Both the position numbers and the translations under genes were made by a program. Under the pieces are notes generated by a model. It ran no database searches. It saw only the letters and a program-made list of their open reading frames with translations, and had not been told where the DNA came from. 64,000 nucleotides of DNA from Bacillota bacterium (lineage in GTDB: Bacteria; Bacillota; Clostridia; Lachnospirales; Lachnospiraceae), in contig JAEWAK010000052.1 of NCBI GenBank assembly GCA_023391695.1, positions 124,001-188,000 on the forward strand. Reading direction: 5' to 3'. Below are positions 8,366 to 17,281 of this stretch, in pieces (the stretch's first letter is position 1; every line of letters starts with the position of its first letter).

Positions 8366-10837
8366 ATGAAAACAGAACAACTTAAAATAACAGGTATGAC
8401 CTGTGCAGCCTGTGCCAAAGCCGTGGAACGGGCAGTAGGAAAATTGGAAGGCATAACAACGGCCAATGTTAATTTTGCCACGGAAAAGCTGCATTTAGAA
8501 TACGATGATGCCAGGGTAAATACGGAGCTGATTAAATCCGCCGTGGAAAAGGCCGGTTATCATGCCTTGGAGGAAACGAAAGCCAAGGAAATTACCATGG
8601 CCATTTCAGGAATGACCTGTGCGGCCTGCGCAAGGACAATCGAAAAAGCTGTAGGGAAACTGGAAGGTGTGGAAAACGGAGCCGTTAACTTTGCTACGGA
8701 GAGAGCCACCATAAAGTATGACCCTCAGAAAATCCGTTTATCCGAGATTAAGGATGCCATCGCGAAAGCAGGCTATAAAGCACTGGACGCCCAGGTGGGA
8801 AGTAAAACCGATGAAGACAGAATAAGAAAGCAGAAAGAGATAAGAACTCTCTGGACAAAATTTATCGTATCCGCCGTATTTTCCATACCTTTGTTGTATA
8901 TTGCCATGGTACCCATGATAAGTTTTGTAAACCTTCCTTTCCCGGGAGGACTTGACCCTATGCAGTATCCGCTGATTTACGCACTGGTGGAATTAATCCT
9001 GGTTATTCCGGTGCTGATAGCCGGCAATAAATTTTATTCCATCGGTTTCCGTGCCATCCTGAGAAGAAGTCCCAATATGGACTCCTTAATTGCTATGGGA
9101 ACTTCAGCTGCCGTATTGTACAGTATATATTCCACCTACCGGATTGCTACCGGAGAATTCGGACATGTGGAGGATCTGTATTTTGAAACCGCCGGTGTGA
9201 TCATAACACTGATCCTTTTAGGAAAATCCCTGGAGGCAGTATCCAAAGGAAAAACTTCCGAAGCCATCAAAAAGCTTATGGGCCTCGCTCCGAAAACCGC
9301 AATTGTAATCCAGGACGGCAGAGAGATAGAAATGCCCATAGAAGAAGTTGAAGTGGGAGATATCCTTTTGGTAAAACCCGGTGAAAAGATACCGGTAGAC
9401 GGCGAAGTACTGGAAGGTTCCTCCTCCGTGGACGAATCCATGCTTACCGGTGAGAGTATCCCCGTAGAAAAGAAAACCGGTGATAAAGTAATCGGAGCAA
9501 GTATCAATAAAAACGGCCTGCTTAAATTCAAGGCAACCAAAGTCGGCAGTGATACAGCTCTGGCCCAGATTGTGAAACTGGTTGAGGATGCGCAGGGCTC
9601 CAAAGCTCCCATTGCCCAGATGGCCGATATTGTGTCCGGATATTTTGTACCTATCGTATTTGCCATAGCAATTATTTCAGCCCTTGCCTGGTATATCAGC
9701 GGACAGGGAGAAGTTTTTGCCTTGACCATATTCATTTCTGTGCTGGTCATTGCCTGCCCCTGCGCCCTGGGACTTGCTACTCCCACGGCCATTATGGTGG
9801 GTACCGGCAAAGGTGCTGAGAACGGGGTGCTGATTAAAGGCGGTGAAGCTCTGGAAAGCACCCATAAGATACGGACCATCGTTTTTGATAAAACAGGGAC
9901 CATTACGGAAGGCAGACCGGAGGTTACCGACATTATCACCACGGATATTATTGATAAGCAGAAGCTCTTACAGATAGCCGCATCCGCAGAAAAAGGTTCG
10001 GAGCATCCCTTAGGGGAGGCCATCGTAAGAGGTGCTGAAAAAGAAAACCTGGAGATTATTAAGCTTGACCGGTTTAATAATATACCGGGACATGGGATTG
10101 AAGTGGAACTGGACGGCAAGGTAGTATATCTGGGTAACCGTAAATTAATGCTGAATCAGGAAGTGGATCTTTCAAGCCTTGAGACAGAATCAGACCGTCT
10201 GGCCTCAGAAGGCAAAACTCCTATGTATATATCCTTCGGCAGCCGGCTGGCAGGTATTATAGCCGTTGCGGATATTGTAAAGGACAGCAGTGCGAGAGCC
10301 ATTCAGAAATTACATCAGATGGGCATTGAAGTAGCCATGATTACCGGCGATAATAAAAGGACCGCGGAAGCCATTGCAAAACAGGTTGGTATTGACCGGG
10401 TTTTAGCGGAAGTATTGCCGGAGGACAAAGCCAATGAGGTGAAAAAGCTGCAGGCAGAAGGCAAAAAAGTTGCCATGGTCGGTGACGGCATCAATGATGC
10501 GCCGGCCCTGGCACAGGCGGATATCGGGATTGCCATTGGTTCCGGTACGGATGTAGCCATGGAATCGGCAGATATCGTATTAATGCGAAGCGATTTAATG
10601 GACGTTCCGACAGCGATCCAGTTAAGCAAGAGCACCATTCGCAATATCAGGCAGAACCTGTTCTGGGCCTTTGCTTATAATATAGCGGGTATTCCCGTAG
10701 CAGCAGGCATATTATTTGCCTTTGGGGGACCGAAATTAAACCCTATCCTGGCGGCGGCAGCCATGTCATTAAGCTCGGTTTCCGTATTATCCAATGCATT
10801 AAGGTTAAAGAGATTCAAGCCTTACAAATCAGTATAA
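8366..10837 (+). CDS. copA: copper-exporting P1B-type ATPase CopA
   Basis: A Cu+-exporting ATPase of 823 residues. Two N-terminal heavy-metal domains carry 'GMTCAACAKAVE' (residues ~10-21) and 'GMTCAACARTIE' (~84-95). Then come the membrane 'CPC' in 'VIACPCALGLATPTAIM', 'TGES', the phosphorylated Asp in 'VFDKTGTITEG', 'SEHPLGEAI' and 'GDGINDAPALAQADIG'. The CPC site and tandem CxxC domains indicate Cu+ (or Ag+) export. ATG 8366 sits 5 bases after GGGAG, at the end of a repeated two-hairpin leader. An in-frame ATG at 8282 would translate that leader and is unlikely. Neighbours (small Cys-rich protein, lipoprotein, two-component system, Csp-like protein) support a copper-homeostasis locus. Confidence 0.95.
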   Translation: MKTEQLKITGMTCAACAKAVERAVGKLEGITTANVNFATEKLHLEYDDARVNTELIKSAVEKAGYHALEETKAKEITMAISGMTCAACARTIEKAVGKLEGVENGAVNFATERATIKYDPQKIRLSEIKDAIAKAGYKALDAQVGSKTDEDRIRKQKEIRTLWTKFIVSAVFSIPLLYIAMVPMISFVNLPFPGGLDPMQYPLIYALVELILVIPVLIAGNKFYSIGFRAILRRSPNMDSLIAMGTSAAVLYSIYSTYRIATGEFGHVEDLYFETAGVIITLILLGKSLEAVSKGKTSEAIKKLMGLAPKTAIVIQDGREIEMPIEEVEVGDILLVKPGEKIPVDGEVLEGSSSVDESMLTGESIPVEKKTGDKVIGASINKNGLLKFKATKVGSDTALAQIVKLVEDAQGSKAPIAQMADIVSGYFVPIVFAIAIISALAWYISGQGEVFALTIFISVLVIACPCALGLATPTAIMVGTGKGAENGVLIKGGEALESTHKIRTIVFDKTGTITEGRPEVTDIITTDIIDKQKLLQIAASAEKGSEHPLGEAIVRGAEKENLEIIKLDRFNNIPGHGIEVELDGKVVYLGNRKLMLNQEVDLSSLETESDRLASEGKTPMYISFGSRLAGIIAVADIVKDSSARAIQKLHQMGIEVAMITGDNKRTAEAIAKQVGIDRVLAEVLPEDKANEVKKLQAEGKKVAMVGDGINDAPALAQADIGIAIGSGTDVAMESADIVLMRSDLMDVPTAIQLSKSTIRNIRQNLFWAFAYNIAGIPVAAGILFAFGGPKLNPILAAAAMSLSSVSVLSNALRLKRFKPYKSV

Positions 10838-10842
10838 TTAAA

Positions 10843-10872
10843 ATAAAAAAACAGGCCTCCCGGAAGCCTGCC
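10843..10872. terminator. weak hairpin after copA
   Basis: CAGGC (10851-10855) and GCCTG (10865-10869), with TCC/GGA inside, form a short stem. The A-run lies on its left, so it would act best for minus-strand transcription. It lies between copA and the lipoprotein gene, so partial read-through is likely. Confidence 0.3.
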
Positions 10873-10920
10873 TTGTCCACAGGGTATCCGGGAGTGCTCT
10901 GATATGAATGGAGGATATAA

Positions 10921-11604
10921 ATGCTCAGAAAAAAAATAGCCATACTTATGTCCGTATTTGTCCTGGCAGGAGTACTGTCTGCCTGTGACCAGGCTGACGT
11001 AATCGGTAAAACGGCAGTAACATCCTTTGATTCCCTGGTAGATAAACTGGGAGACAAGGTAAGCTTTGATGAAAGTAAACAATCCTGGGTTTTAGTTTCC
11101 CCTGCCGGCGAAACTTTTGAATGGAGCAAGGATTTTGGCAGTGATGTTCCGGATGCGGCAGTGGAATTTGATGCGGCACCGTTTCTTAGTGCCGGCCTGG
11201 ATCCCGCTAAACTGCCGTCCGACCAATATTCCTATGATATTGGAACTGGAAAGGTCAGGATGGCCTATGAATTCAGCCAGGATGGATTTACCTACTCTGG
11301 TGAAGCAACTCCCACGGATACTTTTCAGAAAATCGTAGATACCAACCGGAAACTTATCGGGTATCACGCCCAGCTTGACCATTACGGAATTGCACTTGGG
11401 AATGGGAATATGTTCGAATGGGCAAAGGATATGAGTAAAAATGACAAGGATATGGTATTTGTATTAAATCCCCAACCCTTTATCGATGCCGGTGTAGATA
11501 CGGCAAAAGTAGAAGGATGGGTATTCGGGAAAGTAAAAGTGGATAACGGTAAGGGTAAAATGGTAGAAGTGGATAAACTGTTAAAGCCCTTTGACTTAAA
11601 CTAA
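10921..11604 (+). CDS. lipoprotein with a duplicated FEW-type module, unknown function
   Basis: A 227-residue secreted lipoprotein. The N-terminus has two lysines, a hydrophobic stretch and the lipobox 'LSAC' with Cys22. The mature part holds two similar modules: 'GETFEWSKDFGSDVPDAA' with 'APFLSAGLDPAKL', and 'GNMFEWAKDMSKNDKDMV' with 'QPFIDAGVDTAKV'. Both share FEWxKD and PFxxAGxDxAK. I do not know the family. Start ATG 10921 follows GGAGGATATAA. It lies between copA and a two-component system, so an extracellular metal-related sensing or binding role is a reasonable guess, but no cysteine or methionine cluster is visible in the modules. Confidence 0.8.
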   Translation: MLRKKIAILMSVFVLAGVLSACDQADVIGKTAVTSFDSLVDKLGDKVSFDESKQSWVLVSPAGETFEWSKDFGSDVPDAAVEFDAAPFLSAGLDPAKLPSDQYSYDIGTGKVRMAYEFSQDGFTYSGEATPTDTFQKIVDTNRKLIGYHAQLDHYGIALGNGNMFEWAKDMSKNDKDMVFVLNPQPFIDAGVDTAKVEGWVFGKVKVDNGKGKMVEVDKLLKPFDLN

Positions 11605-11757
11605 TATTTTGCACCCATTGTGAAGGAGGGTAATCTGTAGTATACTGAGGCTGAGCCAGGGTATTCTATGGAATGCCGGAATCGGAATGGGTGTTTTTCT
11701 TGATTTTATGCAACAGGAGACCGTGCCCTGCCGCTAAAAAAGTCCGGCCGGAAAAGA

Positions 11758-11790
11758 GCATCAGCAAAACGGAATGGGAATATCCGTACT
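11758..11790 (+). repeat. dispersed intergenic repeat, degenerate copy
   Basis: GCATCAGCAAAACGGAAT followed by GGGAATATCCGTACT matches the GCATGCAGCAAAGCGGAAT...ATATCCGCTTTGAC family with several changes. It lies just before the LDCC microprotein gene, in the 331-base gap downstream of the lipoprotein gene. Confidence 0.35.
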
Positions 11791-11809
11791 CATTTAGGGG
11801 AAAATAATC

Positions 11810-11932
11810 ATGTTGAAAAAATTAAAAAAAGCGATTCATAAATTTCTCTTGCAAATGGCGAAAGAAAATGAAGAATTATACGGTAAAGAGAGGATGGACT
11901 GCTGTAAATTGAACAGTCCGAAAAAGAGGTGA
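11810..11932 (+). CDS. LDCC-motif small putative metal-binding protein
   Basis: A 40-residue reading frame, ATG 11810 to TGA 11932, preceded by TTAGGGGAAA. The peptide starts 'MLKKLKKAIHKFLLQMAKEN', continues 'EELYGKERMDCCKLN' and ends 'SPKKR'. This matches my memory of short clostridial proteins with a basic amphipathic helix followed by '(L/M)DCC.LN', annotated as LDCC-motif putative metal-binding proteins. The adjacent cysteines are the likely ligand. The stop lies 4 bases before the GTG of the response regulator, and the GAGGTGAT ribosome site of that gene overlaps its end, so the three genes form one operon. Confidence 0.75.
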   Translation: MLKKLKKAIHKFLLQMAKENEELYGKERMDCCKLNSPKKR

Positions 11933-11936
11933 TCGT

Positions 11937-12641
11937 GTGGGCTTTGAGTCAAAAAAAATTCTTGTGGTGGAAGATGAAATAAAGATTGTGGAGTTTATAG
12001 AATCCTATCTTCTTAACAGCGGTTATGAAGTATATAAGGCGTCTGCAGGAAGGGAAGCACTCCGGATATTCAGCCATCAGAAGGTGGATTTAATATTGCT
12101 GGATTTAATGTTACCCGATATAACCGGGGAAGAAGTCTGCAAAGAAATCAGAAAAAGTTCAAAAGTACCGATTATTATGCTGACTGCAAAAAGCAGTGAT
12201 GAAAACATAATTAACGGTCTGGATATTGGTGCCGATGATTATATGACCAAACCCTTCAGTCCAAGACAGATGGTTGCCAGGGTCAATGCATTGTTACGCA
12301 GGGTTACGGCTGAGGCCGAAAGTACGGAGGTACTGAATTTGCACCACGGGGATCTGGTTATTAATACGACGGATTATACAGTTAAGAAAGCAGGTGCCAC
12401 GATTTATCTGACTCCAAGTGAATATAAAATCTTAATTACACTGGCCAAGAGGCCGAATAAGGTTTTTACCAGGGAAGAACTGATCAATGTAGCTTTTGAC
12501 GGTGATTTTTTTGGTTATGACAGGACCATAGATTCCCATATTAAAAACCTCCGCGCCAAAATTGAAGACAATCCCAAGGAATGTACCTACATCCGTACCA
12601 TCCGCGGCATCGGTTACCGGTTTGGGGGTGAGTCGAGTTGA
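11937..12641 (+). CDS. OmpR/PhoB-family response regulator
   Basis: A 234-residue response regulator. The receiver domain (1-120) has the acidic pair in 'VVEDEIKIVEF', the phospho-acceptor Asp near residue 54 in 'LILLDLMLPDITG' and the conserved Lys in 'DDYMTKPFSP'. A C-terminal winged-helix DNA-binding domain (~135-234) ends 'TIRGIGYRF'. The start is GTG 11937 behind AGAGGTGAT. It overlaps the kinase gene by 4 bases, so the two are translationally coupled. Position next to copA and a Csp-like protein suggests it controls metal-stress genes; the true stimulus is unproven. Confidence 0.93.
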   Translation: MGFESKKILVVEDEIKIVEFIESYLLNSGYEVYKASAGREALRIFSHQKVDLILLDLMLPDITGEEVCKEIRKSSKVPIIMLTAKSSDENIINGLDIGADDYMTKPFSPRQMVARVNALLRRVTAEAESTEVLNLHHGDLVINTTDYTVKKAGATIYLTPSEYKILITLAKRPNKVFTREELINVAFDGDFFGYDRTIDSHIKNLRAKIEDNPKECTYIRTIRGIGYRFGGESS

Positions 12642-14032
12642 CCTTTACTTTACGAAGTAGATTAACTCTGTCTTATATCTTTATTGTGGTGGTAGTTGTG
12701 GGACTTACCAGCCTGGCGGCTAATATGGGATTAAAAAGGCAGTTTGAAAACTATGTGATCCAAAGGCGGGAAAAGCAAACTACGGAAATCATTGATTTGA
12801 TCAAGATGAAATATGAAAATGAACGGACCTGGAATACAGGCTATCTTGAAATCATAGGAATGAACGCCTTACAAAACGGCATGGTTATCGTAATCAAAGA
12901 TAATAAGAAACAGAAGGTCTGGTCCGCTTATGAACATAATAACGGATTATGTCAGGCGATGATAATGGATATGAGGGCCAACATGTACAGTTATTCCGAT
13001 AAATGGAACGGTGAATACCAGGAAAAAACCTATCCTATCGTATTGGATGACCTGCAGATCGGCACCCTCACCACGGGTTTTGTCGGACCGTATTATTTCA
13101 ATGATGAGGAATTGATTTTTATAAAAGCCCTGAATTCCCTGTTTTTGATTACCGGTGTCTGTTCTTTGGCAATCGCTTTTGCCCTGGGCATTTTTATGTC
13201 GGTAAGAATAAGCAATCCATTAAATAAAATAGCCAGAAAAGCCCTATCCCTTTCCGAGGGAAAATACAAAGAGAGATTGGAGGATGTCTCCCATACCAAA
13301 GAAATTGAGATATTAATTGAAACCATAAATGAACTGTCCGATGCATTGGAACATAAGGATAAATTAAGGAACCAACTGACCCAGGATGTTGCACATGAAC
13401 TTAAGACCCCTCTGACCTGCGTTCAGGGCCATATGGAAGCCATGCTGGACGGTATCTGGGCCATGGATAAAGAAAGGCTGACCAGTTGTTATGAAGAAAT
13501 TATAAGGATAAAGAAATTAATCGGCAGCATTGAAAACCTGTCCGGAGTAGAGAATGAAAATGTACTCCTGTATAAAGAAGAATTCGATTTAACCAGGCTG
13601 ATAGTAAGACTTCTGAATAATTATGAAAGTGACTTCCTGTTAAAAAACATTAAAGTCAATTATCAGGAGGAACCGATACTTATCCATGCGGATCAGGATA
13701 AAATGAGCCAGGTCTTTCATAATCTGCTGTCCAATGCATTAAAATACACCGGGGAAGACGGTGAAATAACAATCAAAACAGAAAAAGAAGACAATAATAT
13801 ATTCGTGCGGATAAAAGATACCGGTATCGGTATTGATGAAGCAGATTTGCCCCACATATTTGAGCGGTTTTTCCGTGCGGATAAATCCCGGAACCGCCAG
13901 ACCGGCGGAGCCGGGGTAGGTTTAACGATTACCAGGGCAATTATTGAAGCCCATGAAGGCACCATAGATGTAACCAGTAAGTATGGACAGGGTACGGAAT
14001 TTATAATCAGGCTGCCTCAAAAACCACTTTAA
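12638..14032 (+). CDS. membrane sensor histidine kinase
   Basis: A 464-residue partner of the preceding regulator. It has TM1 (residues ~8-30), an extracytoplasmic sensor region (~31-165), TM2 (~168-190, 'SLFLITGVCSLAIAFALGIF'), HAMP (~190-245), a HisKA helix with phospho-His near 252 in 'DVAHELKTPL', and an ATPase domain with 'NLLSNALKYT', 'DTGIGI', 'FERFFRADKSR' and 'GAGVGLTI'. The sensor region holds no obvious metal-binding cluster. The TTG start at 12638 overlaps the regulator stop and uses GGGGGTGAG as ribosome site. It ends before a large hairpin shared with the convergent Csp gene. Confidence 0.92.
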   Translation: MTFTLRSRLTLSYIFIVVVVVGLTSLAANMGLKRQFENYVIQRREKQTTEIIDLIKMKYENERTWNTGYLEIIGMNALQNGMVIVIKDNKKQKVWSAYEHNNGLCQAMIMDMRANMYSYSDKWNGEYQEKTYPIVLDDLQIGTLTTGFVGPYYFNDEELIFIKALNSLFLITGVCSLAIAFALGIFMSVRISNPLNKIARKALSLSEGKYKERLEDVSHTKEIEILIETINELSDALEHKDKLRNQLTQDVAHELKTPLTCVQGHMEAMLDGIWAMDKERLTSCYEEIIRIKKLIGSIENLSGVENENVLLYKEEFDLTRLIVRLLNNYESDFLLKNIKVNYQEEPILIHADQDKMSQVFHNLLSNALKYTGEDGEITIKTEKEDNNIFVRIKDTGIGIDEADLPHIFERFFRADKSRNRQTGGAGVGLTITRAIIEAHEGTIDVTSKYGQGTEFIIRLPQKPL

Positions 14033-14082
14033 AAATCAAAAGAAATATAAGAAAAAGGGGCTATGCACAAACTGAACCGTTC

Positions 14083-14157
14083 CCTGTCTGCCAGGAGGCT
14101 GCGGGGCAAGTACCCTTCAAAAAATTCAGCAGCTTCCTATCTGACAGGAGCGGTTCA
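14083..14157. terminator. long imperfect hairpin between convergent genes
   Basis: TGAACCG (14083-14089) pairs with CGGTTCA (14151-14157). Inside, CTGTC pairs with GACAG and CCAGGAGGCTGC pairs imperfectly with GCAGCTTCCTAT. It lies between the histidine kinase gene and the Csp-like gene and probably ends both transcripts. Confidence 0.6.
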
Positions 14158-14181
14158 ATATTAGTGTACAGTCTTTCCGGA

Positions 14182-14595
14182 TTAATATTTCGTTTCTCTC
14201 CGCCTTTTCCTCTCCGGTACTCCCATGGATGCAAAAGTTCTGCAATGCTTTGCGCAATTAAGGCATACCATGCCGCAGTGCTGGGACATTTCATCCGGGT
14301 GTCTTAAGCATTCCATGGCGCAGGATTGACATATATCAGCACATAAAGCGGCTGCATTTCTGGCGTAAATGGCATCACGGGCGGCGAAGCTTGCCGTCAG
14401 GCCGCAGATATCTGCGCAGTCACGCAATAACATGGACTGGGATGCCCTGTCTTCCAGCTGCATTCTTATCAGGTGATGAGTCATATGTTCACAGACAGCT
14501 TCACAATCCTGAACTGTCATGACAAAATCCTCATGCATAAAATGACTTTTATCAGGTACAAAATCCATATCATTATTATCTAAGATATCTTCCAT
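14182..14595 (-). CDS. Csp-like four-helix copper-binding protein (DUF326)
   Basis: A 137-residue cysteine-rich helical protein. Cysteines recur at three- and seven-residue steps: 'QDCEAVCEHM', 'RDCADICGL', 'ALCADICQSCAMECLRH', 'QHCGMVCLNCAKHC'. This is the signature of the DUF326/Csp family, in which a four-helix bundle lined with Cys binds many Cu+ ions. There is no signal peptide, so a cytosolic store like Csp3 is the closest comparison. The N-terminal 35 residues are acidic and His/Met-containing. Its nearness to copA and the two-component system supports copper buffering. ATG 14593-14595 follows AGGAGAATATC. Confidence 0.87.
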   Translation of the reverse strand: MEDILDNNDMDFVPDKSHFMHEDFVMTVQDCEAVCEHMTHHLIRMQLEDRASQSMLLRDCADICGLTASFAARDAIYARNAAALCADICQSCAMECLRHPDEMSQHCGMVCLNCAKHCRTFASMGVPERKRRRETKY

Positions 14596-14760
14596 GATAT
14601 TCTCCTAATACTAAATATAATGTTATAATTAATATATTCAACCGGAACAATAATGTACCAGTCAAAGCGTATATTTACATTCTACTATGCTGTATGCCAG
14701 GCTAAAAAGACCGGTACACGGTAGTATTTAACCGGATAGGAAGACTGTGAAGGGCAGCTT

Positions 14761-16701
14761 TTACCGGTCTCCCTTTTTGTAAACAATCTTAAGATCCGGC
14801 TGGTAGCCCTTCTCCATTTTATGTCTTGCTTTCCGGTTTTCCACTGAATCAAACACAATGGAGAAATCATAATCCTCCGGATACATTTCACTGGCAGGGG
14901 TTTTCAGCTTAAGTCTTTTATGGTTAATCAGCTGTTTGTGCTTCTGAATTTGAACGCCGACTTCCCCTTTCTCATTTGCTGTTTTATAAACGATGCCGAT
15001 CTTTTTCTGAGGATATACCATAACACTGTCCCCGATACCAAAGCGTAAACTGCGGGTATTGACCGGTTTTACCGTTTTTTCTTTTGTAAGGTGGTCAGTG
15101 ACCGTATTATCTTTAGCTTCTCTGGCACCTTCTAAAAACTGGGTATCGGGAATTGCCTGAGGAGCAGCTTTCGTCTCTTTGGAGTAAGCTTCCCTGTAAG
15201 TACGTTCCAGCATCCGCTTTGGCAGTCCCAGCCTTTTGGCGATATACAAAGCACAGCTTTCACCGGCTTCACCGATTTCCAGCTGGTAGAGGGGTTTTAA
15301 ACTTTCCCGGTCAAAGGCCATTTTGGCATTGACCAGCCCTTCGGTTTTGTTTGCATATTCCTTGACTTCCGGATAATGGGTGGTTGCCAAATAAAGACAG
15401 CCCTTTGCCCTTAACTCCTCCAGGATGGCTATGGCGATACCCATCCCTTCGGCCGGATCGGTGCCGGATCCCAGTTCATCCAGCAGGACAAGGCTTTCTT
15501 TACCTGCGTGGCCTAAAATATCAATAATATTGGATATGTGGGCCGAAAAAGTAGATAAGTTCTCCGTAATACTCTGGCCGTCACCGATATCGCATAATAC
15601 CAGGTTATTCATACAAAGTTCCGCATCCTGACAGGGAATATGGAGGCCGCACTGTGCCATAAGCTGTAAAAGCCCCACTGTTTTTAGTGCCACTGTTTTT
15701 CCGCCGGTATTCGGCCCTGTTATGACTACACCGTTTATCCCCCTGCCAATGGTAAAATTAAGGGGAACGCATTCGGAAGAATTTAAAAGGGGATGCCTGC
15801 CGTTTTCAAGACGGATATACCGTTCCTGATTCATGACTGGGGATAGTGCTTTCATATCCAGGCTTAGTTTTGCCTTGGCAAACAGAAAATCCAGGGTTTG
15901 TACTGCTTCCATATTCAGCTGAATGGACAGGCTGTTGTCATGCACCAGAGAGGTTAAGGTATACAGGATTTTCCGTTCTTCATTCTCTTCGCCGATCTGC
16001 AGCAGGGACAGCTCATCTTCCAGTTTTAACACCGCTCCCGGCACGATAAAATAAGTGGAACCGGTGGAGGAGATATCCAGGGTGGAACCGCTTAACTGGT
16101 TTTTATATTCTTTCTTAACCGGCAGGACAAAATGGCCGTTCCGGGTGGATATAAACCCTTCGGTAAACCAGGTTTTTTTACTGCGTAATAAACTTTCCAG
16201 TTTTGTTTTGATCTCTGTATTTACATTTTCTATTTTCCGCCTTATATCCTTTAGCTCGCCGGAAGCGGAATCCTCCACCCGGTTACCCCGTATTGCCAGG
16301 TTAATTTCATTTAGTAGGGAATCTAAATCCTGGAGGGAATTGCCGTAATATGCAATATCCACATCAAGGTATTCCGCTTTTTTTAAATAATTCCTTATAC
16401 GGCTGCAGGCAGTAATAAACTGTGCTATGTGGCTTAACTGTTCCGGCAGGAGCATGGAGCCTTTTTCCGTAAGGTCCAGCAGTTTATCCATATCCTTCAT
16501 GGCAGGCAGGGGAGGTGTGCCCATACTGTCCAGTATTTTTCTGGCTTCCGTGGTTTCTTTCAATCTGGCCTTTACCTCGCTTAAGGACAGGTAAGGCCTT
16601 AAGTTTAATATTTTTTTCTTTGCATTCTCTGATAATGCGTTTTCACTTAACATATTTAATATCGTATCAAATTCCAATGTCTTGATCGTTTTTTCTATCA
16701 T
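14761..16701 (-). CDS. MutS2-family ATPase lacking the Smr nuclease domain
   Basis: A 646-residue protein of the MutS2 branch. It has a coiled-coil clamp and core (~1-300), then the ABC-type ATPase with Walker A 'GPNTGGKTVALKT', a Q-loop/signature region 'ITENLSTFSAHI' and Walker B 'LVLLDELGSGTDPAEG', followed by 'LATTHYPEVK'. Canonical MutS2 has ~780 residues with a KOW-like segment and a C-terminal Smr endonuclease. Here a KOW-like region ('FGIGDSVMVYPQKKIGIVYK') is present but the protein ends before any Smr domain. MutS2 acts in recombination control and ribosome rescue; this paralogue may lack cleavage. ATG 16701 lies nine bases after AAGGAG and is preferred over an in-frame TTG at 16710. 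Confidence 0.85.
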   Translation of the reverse strand: MIEKTIKTLEFDTILNMLSENALSENAKKKILNLRPYLSLSEVKARLKETTEARKILDSMGTPPLPAMKDMDKLLDLTEKGSMLLPEQLSHIAQFITACSRIRNYLKKAEYLDVDIAYYGNSLQDLDSLLNEINLAIRGNRVEDSASGELKDIRRKIENVNTEIKTKLESLLRSKKTWFTEGFISTRNGHFVLPVKKEYKNQLSGSTLDISSTGSTYFIVPGAVLKLEDELSLLQIGEENEERKILYTLTSLVHDNSLSIQLNMEAVQTLDFLFAKAKLSLDMKALSPVMNQERYIRLENGRHPLLNSSECVPLNFTIGRGINGVVITGPNTGGKTVALKTVGLLQLMAQCGLHIPCQDAELCMNNLVLCDIGDGQSITENLSTFSAHISNIIDILGHAGKESLVLLDELGSGTDPAEGMGIAIAILEELRAKGCLYLATTHYPEVKEYANKTEGLVNAKMAFDRESLKPLYQLEIGEAGESCALYIAKRLGLPKRMLERTYREAYSKETKAAPQAIPDTQFLEGAREAKDNTVTDHLTKEKTVKPVNTRSLRFGIGDSVMVYPQKKIGIVYKTANEKGEVGVQIQKHKQLINHKRLKLKTPASEMYPEDYDFSIVFDSVENRKARHKMEKGYQPDLKIVYKKGDR

Positions 16702-16846
16702 GAATAACAACTCCTTAATATACGGGCTGCACCATGCTGACAGCCTGTTCTGTTCAATGTTTATTTTCCCGACGGGATCTAATTAATTATTTTCCGTCCG
16801 TCAAAGGCATCAGAGCCTGGCAAGCCGGACTCATTTATGAAAAAAG

Positions 16847-16899
16847 TGCCCACAGAAACATCCCGCCTTTACAAAAGCACGGAATACCCTCTGTGGGCA
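16847..16899. other. 10-bp hairpin in the long gap 16702-17528
   Basis: TGCCCACAGA (16847-16856) and TCTGTGGGCA (16890-16899) form a perfect stem around a 33-base loop. It is probably a terminator for minus-strand transcripts coming from the regulator array. Apart from this and the small ORF and promoter noted at 17046-17310, the gap is AT-rich with no gene seen. Confidence 0.45.
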
Positions 16900-17045
16900 T
16901 AACTCAAACAACCGGAATAGGTTAACAGACGCAAAAAGCGGCTGTCAAAAAAGATTCCCGTAAAAATTCCATTAGATTTCAACAAAAAAAGCATAACAGG
17001 AGATACCTATTATACCCGGTCTTCTATATTAAAACACTGGAACTT

Positions 17046-17144
17046 TTATAGCAAATTCCACTGTTTCCAAACTGGACTGTCTGATGAGTATTTTCTGTAA
17101 AGGCTGTAAGTAAAGGCATAACAAAATAAGGCTAATATAGCCAT
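17046..17144 (-). CDS. possible 32-residue hydrophobic peptide downstream of regulators
   Basis: ATG (17142-17144) to TAA (17046-17048), preceded by TAAGGACAGAAC as ribosome site. The peptide starts 'MAILALFCYAFTYSLYRKYS' and ends 'VWKQWNLL'. It is hydrophobic at the N-terminus without leading positive charges. It lies ~385 bases downstream of the last HTH-TPR regulator on the same strand, with its own promoter at 17282-17310. RRNPP regulators often have a peptide gene downstream, but nothing else supports this frame. It may be spurious. Confidence 0.3.
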   Translation of the reverse strand: MAILALFCYAFTYSLYRKYSSDSPVWKQWNLL

Positions 17145-17281
17145 GTTCTGTCCTTACTTAATAATGAAATTAAGTGCTATCTTGCACAAACCTCTTTTAC
17201 AGATAATACCGACATCAAAACCATCCTTTCAAAATCAATTTAATTATTCAATTAGAAGTTTATATTAACTCTAACAATAGC

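Noticed and set aside
9136..10119. Long open frame antisense to copA
   Set aside because: Low-complexity Ser/Pro/Ile composition typical of the shadow of a P-type ATPase gene; no ribosome site and fully inside copA.
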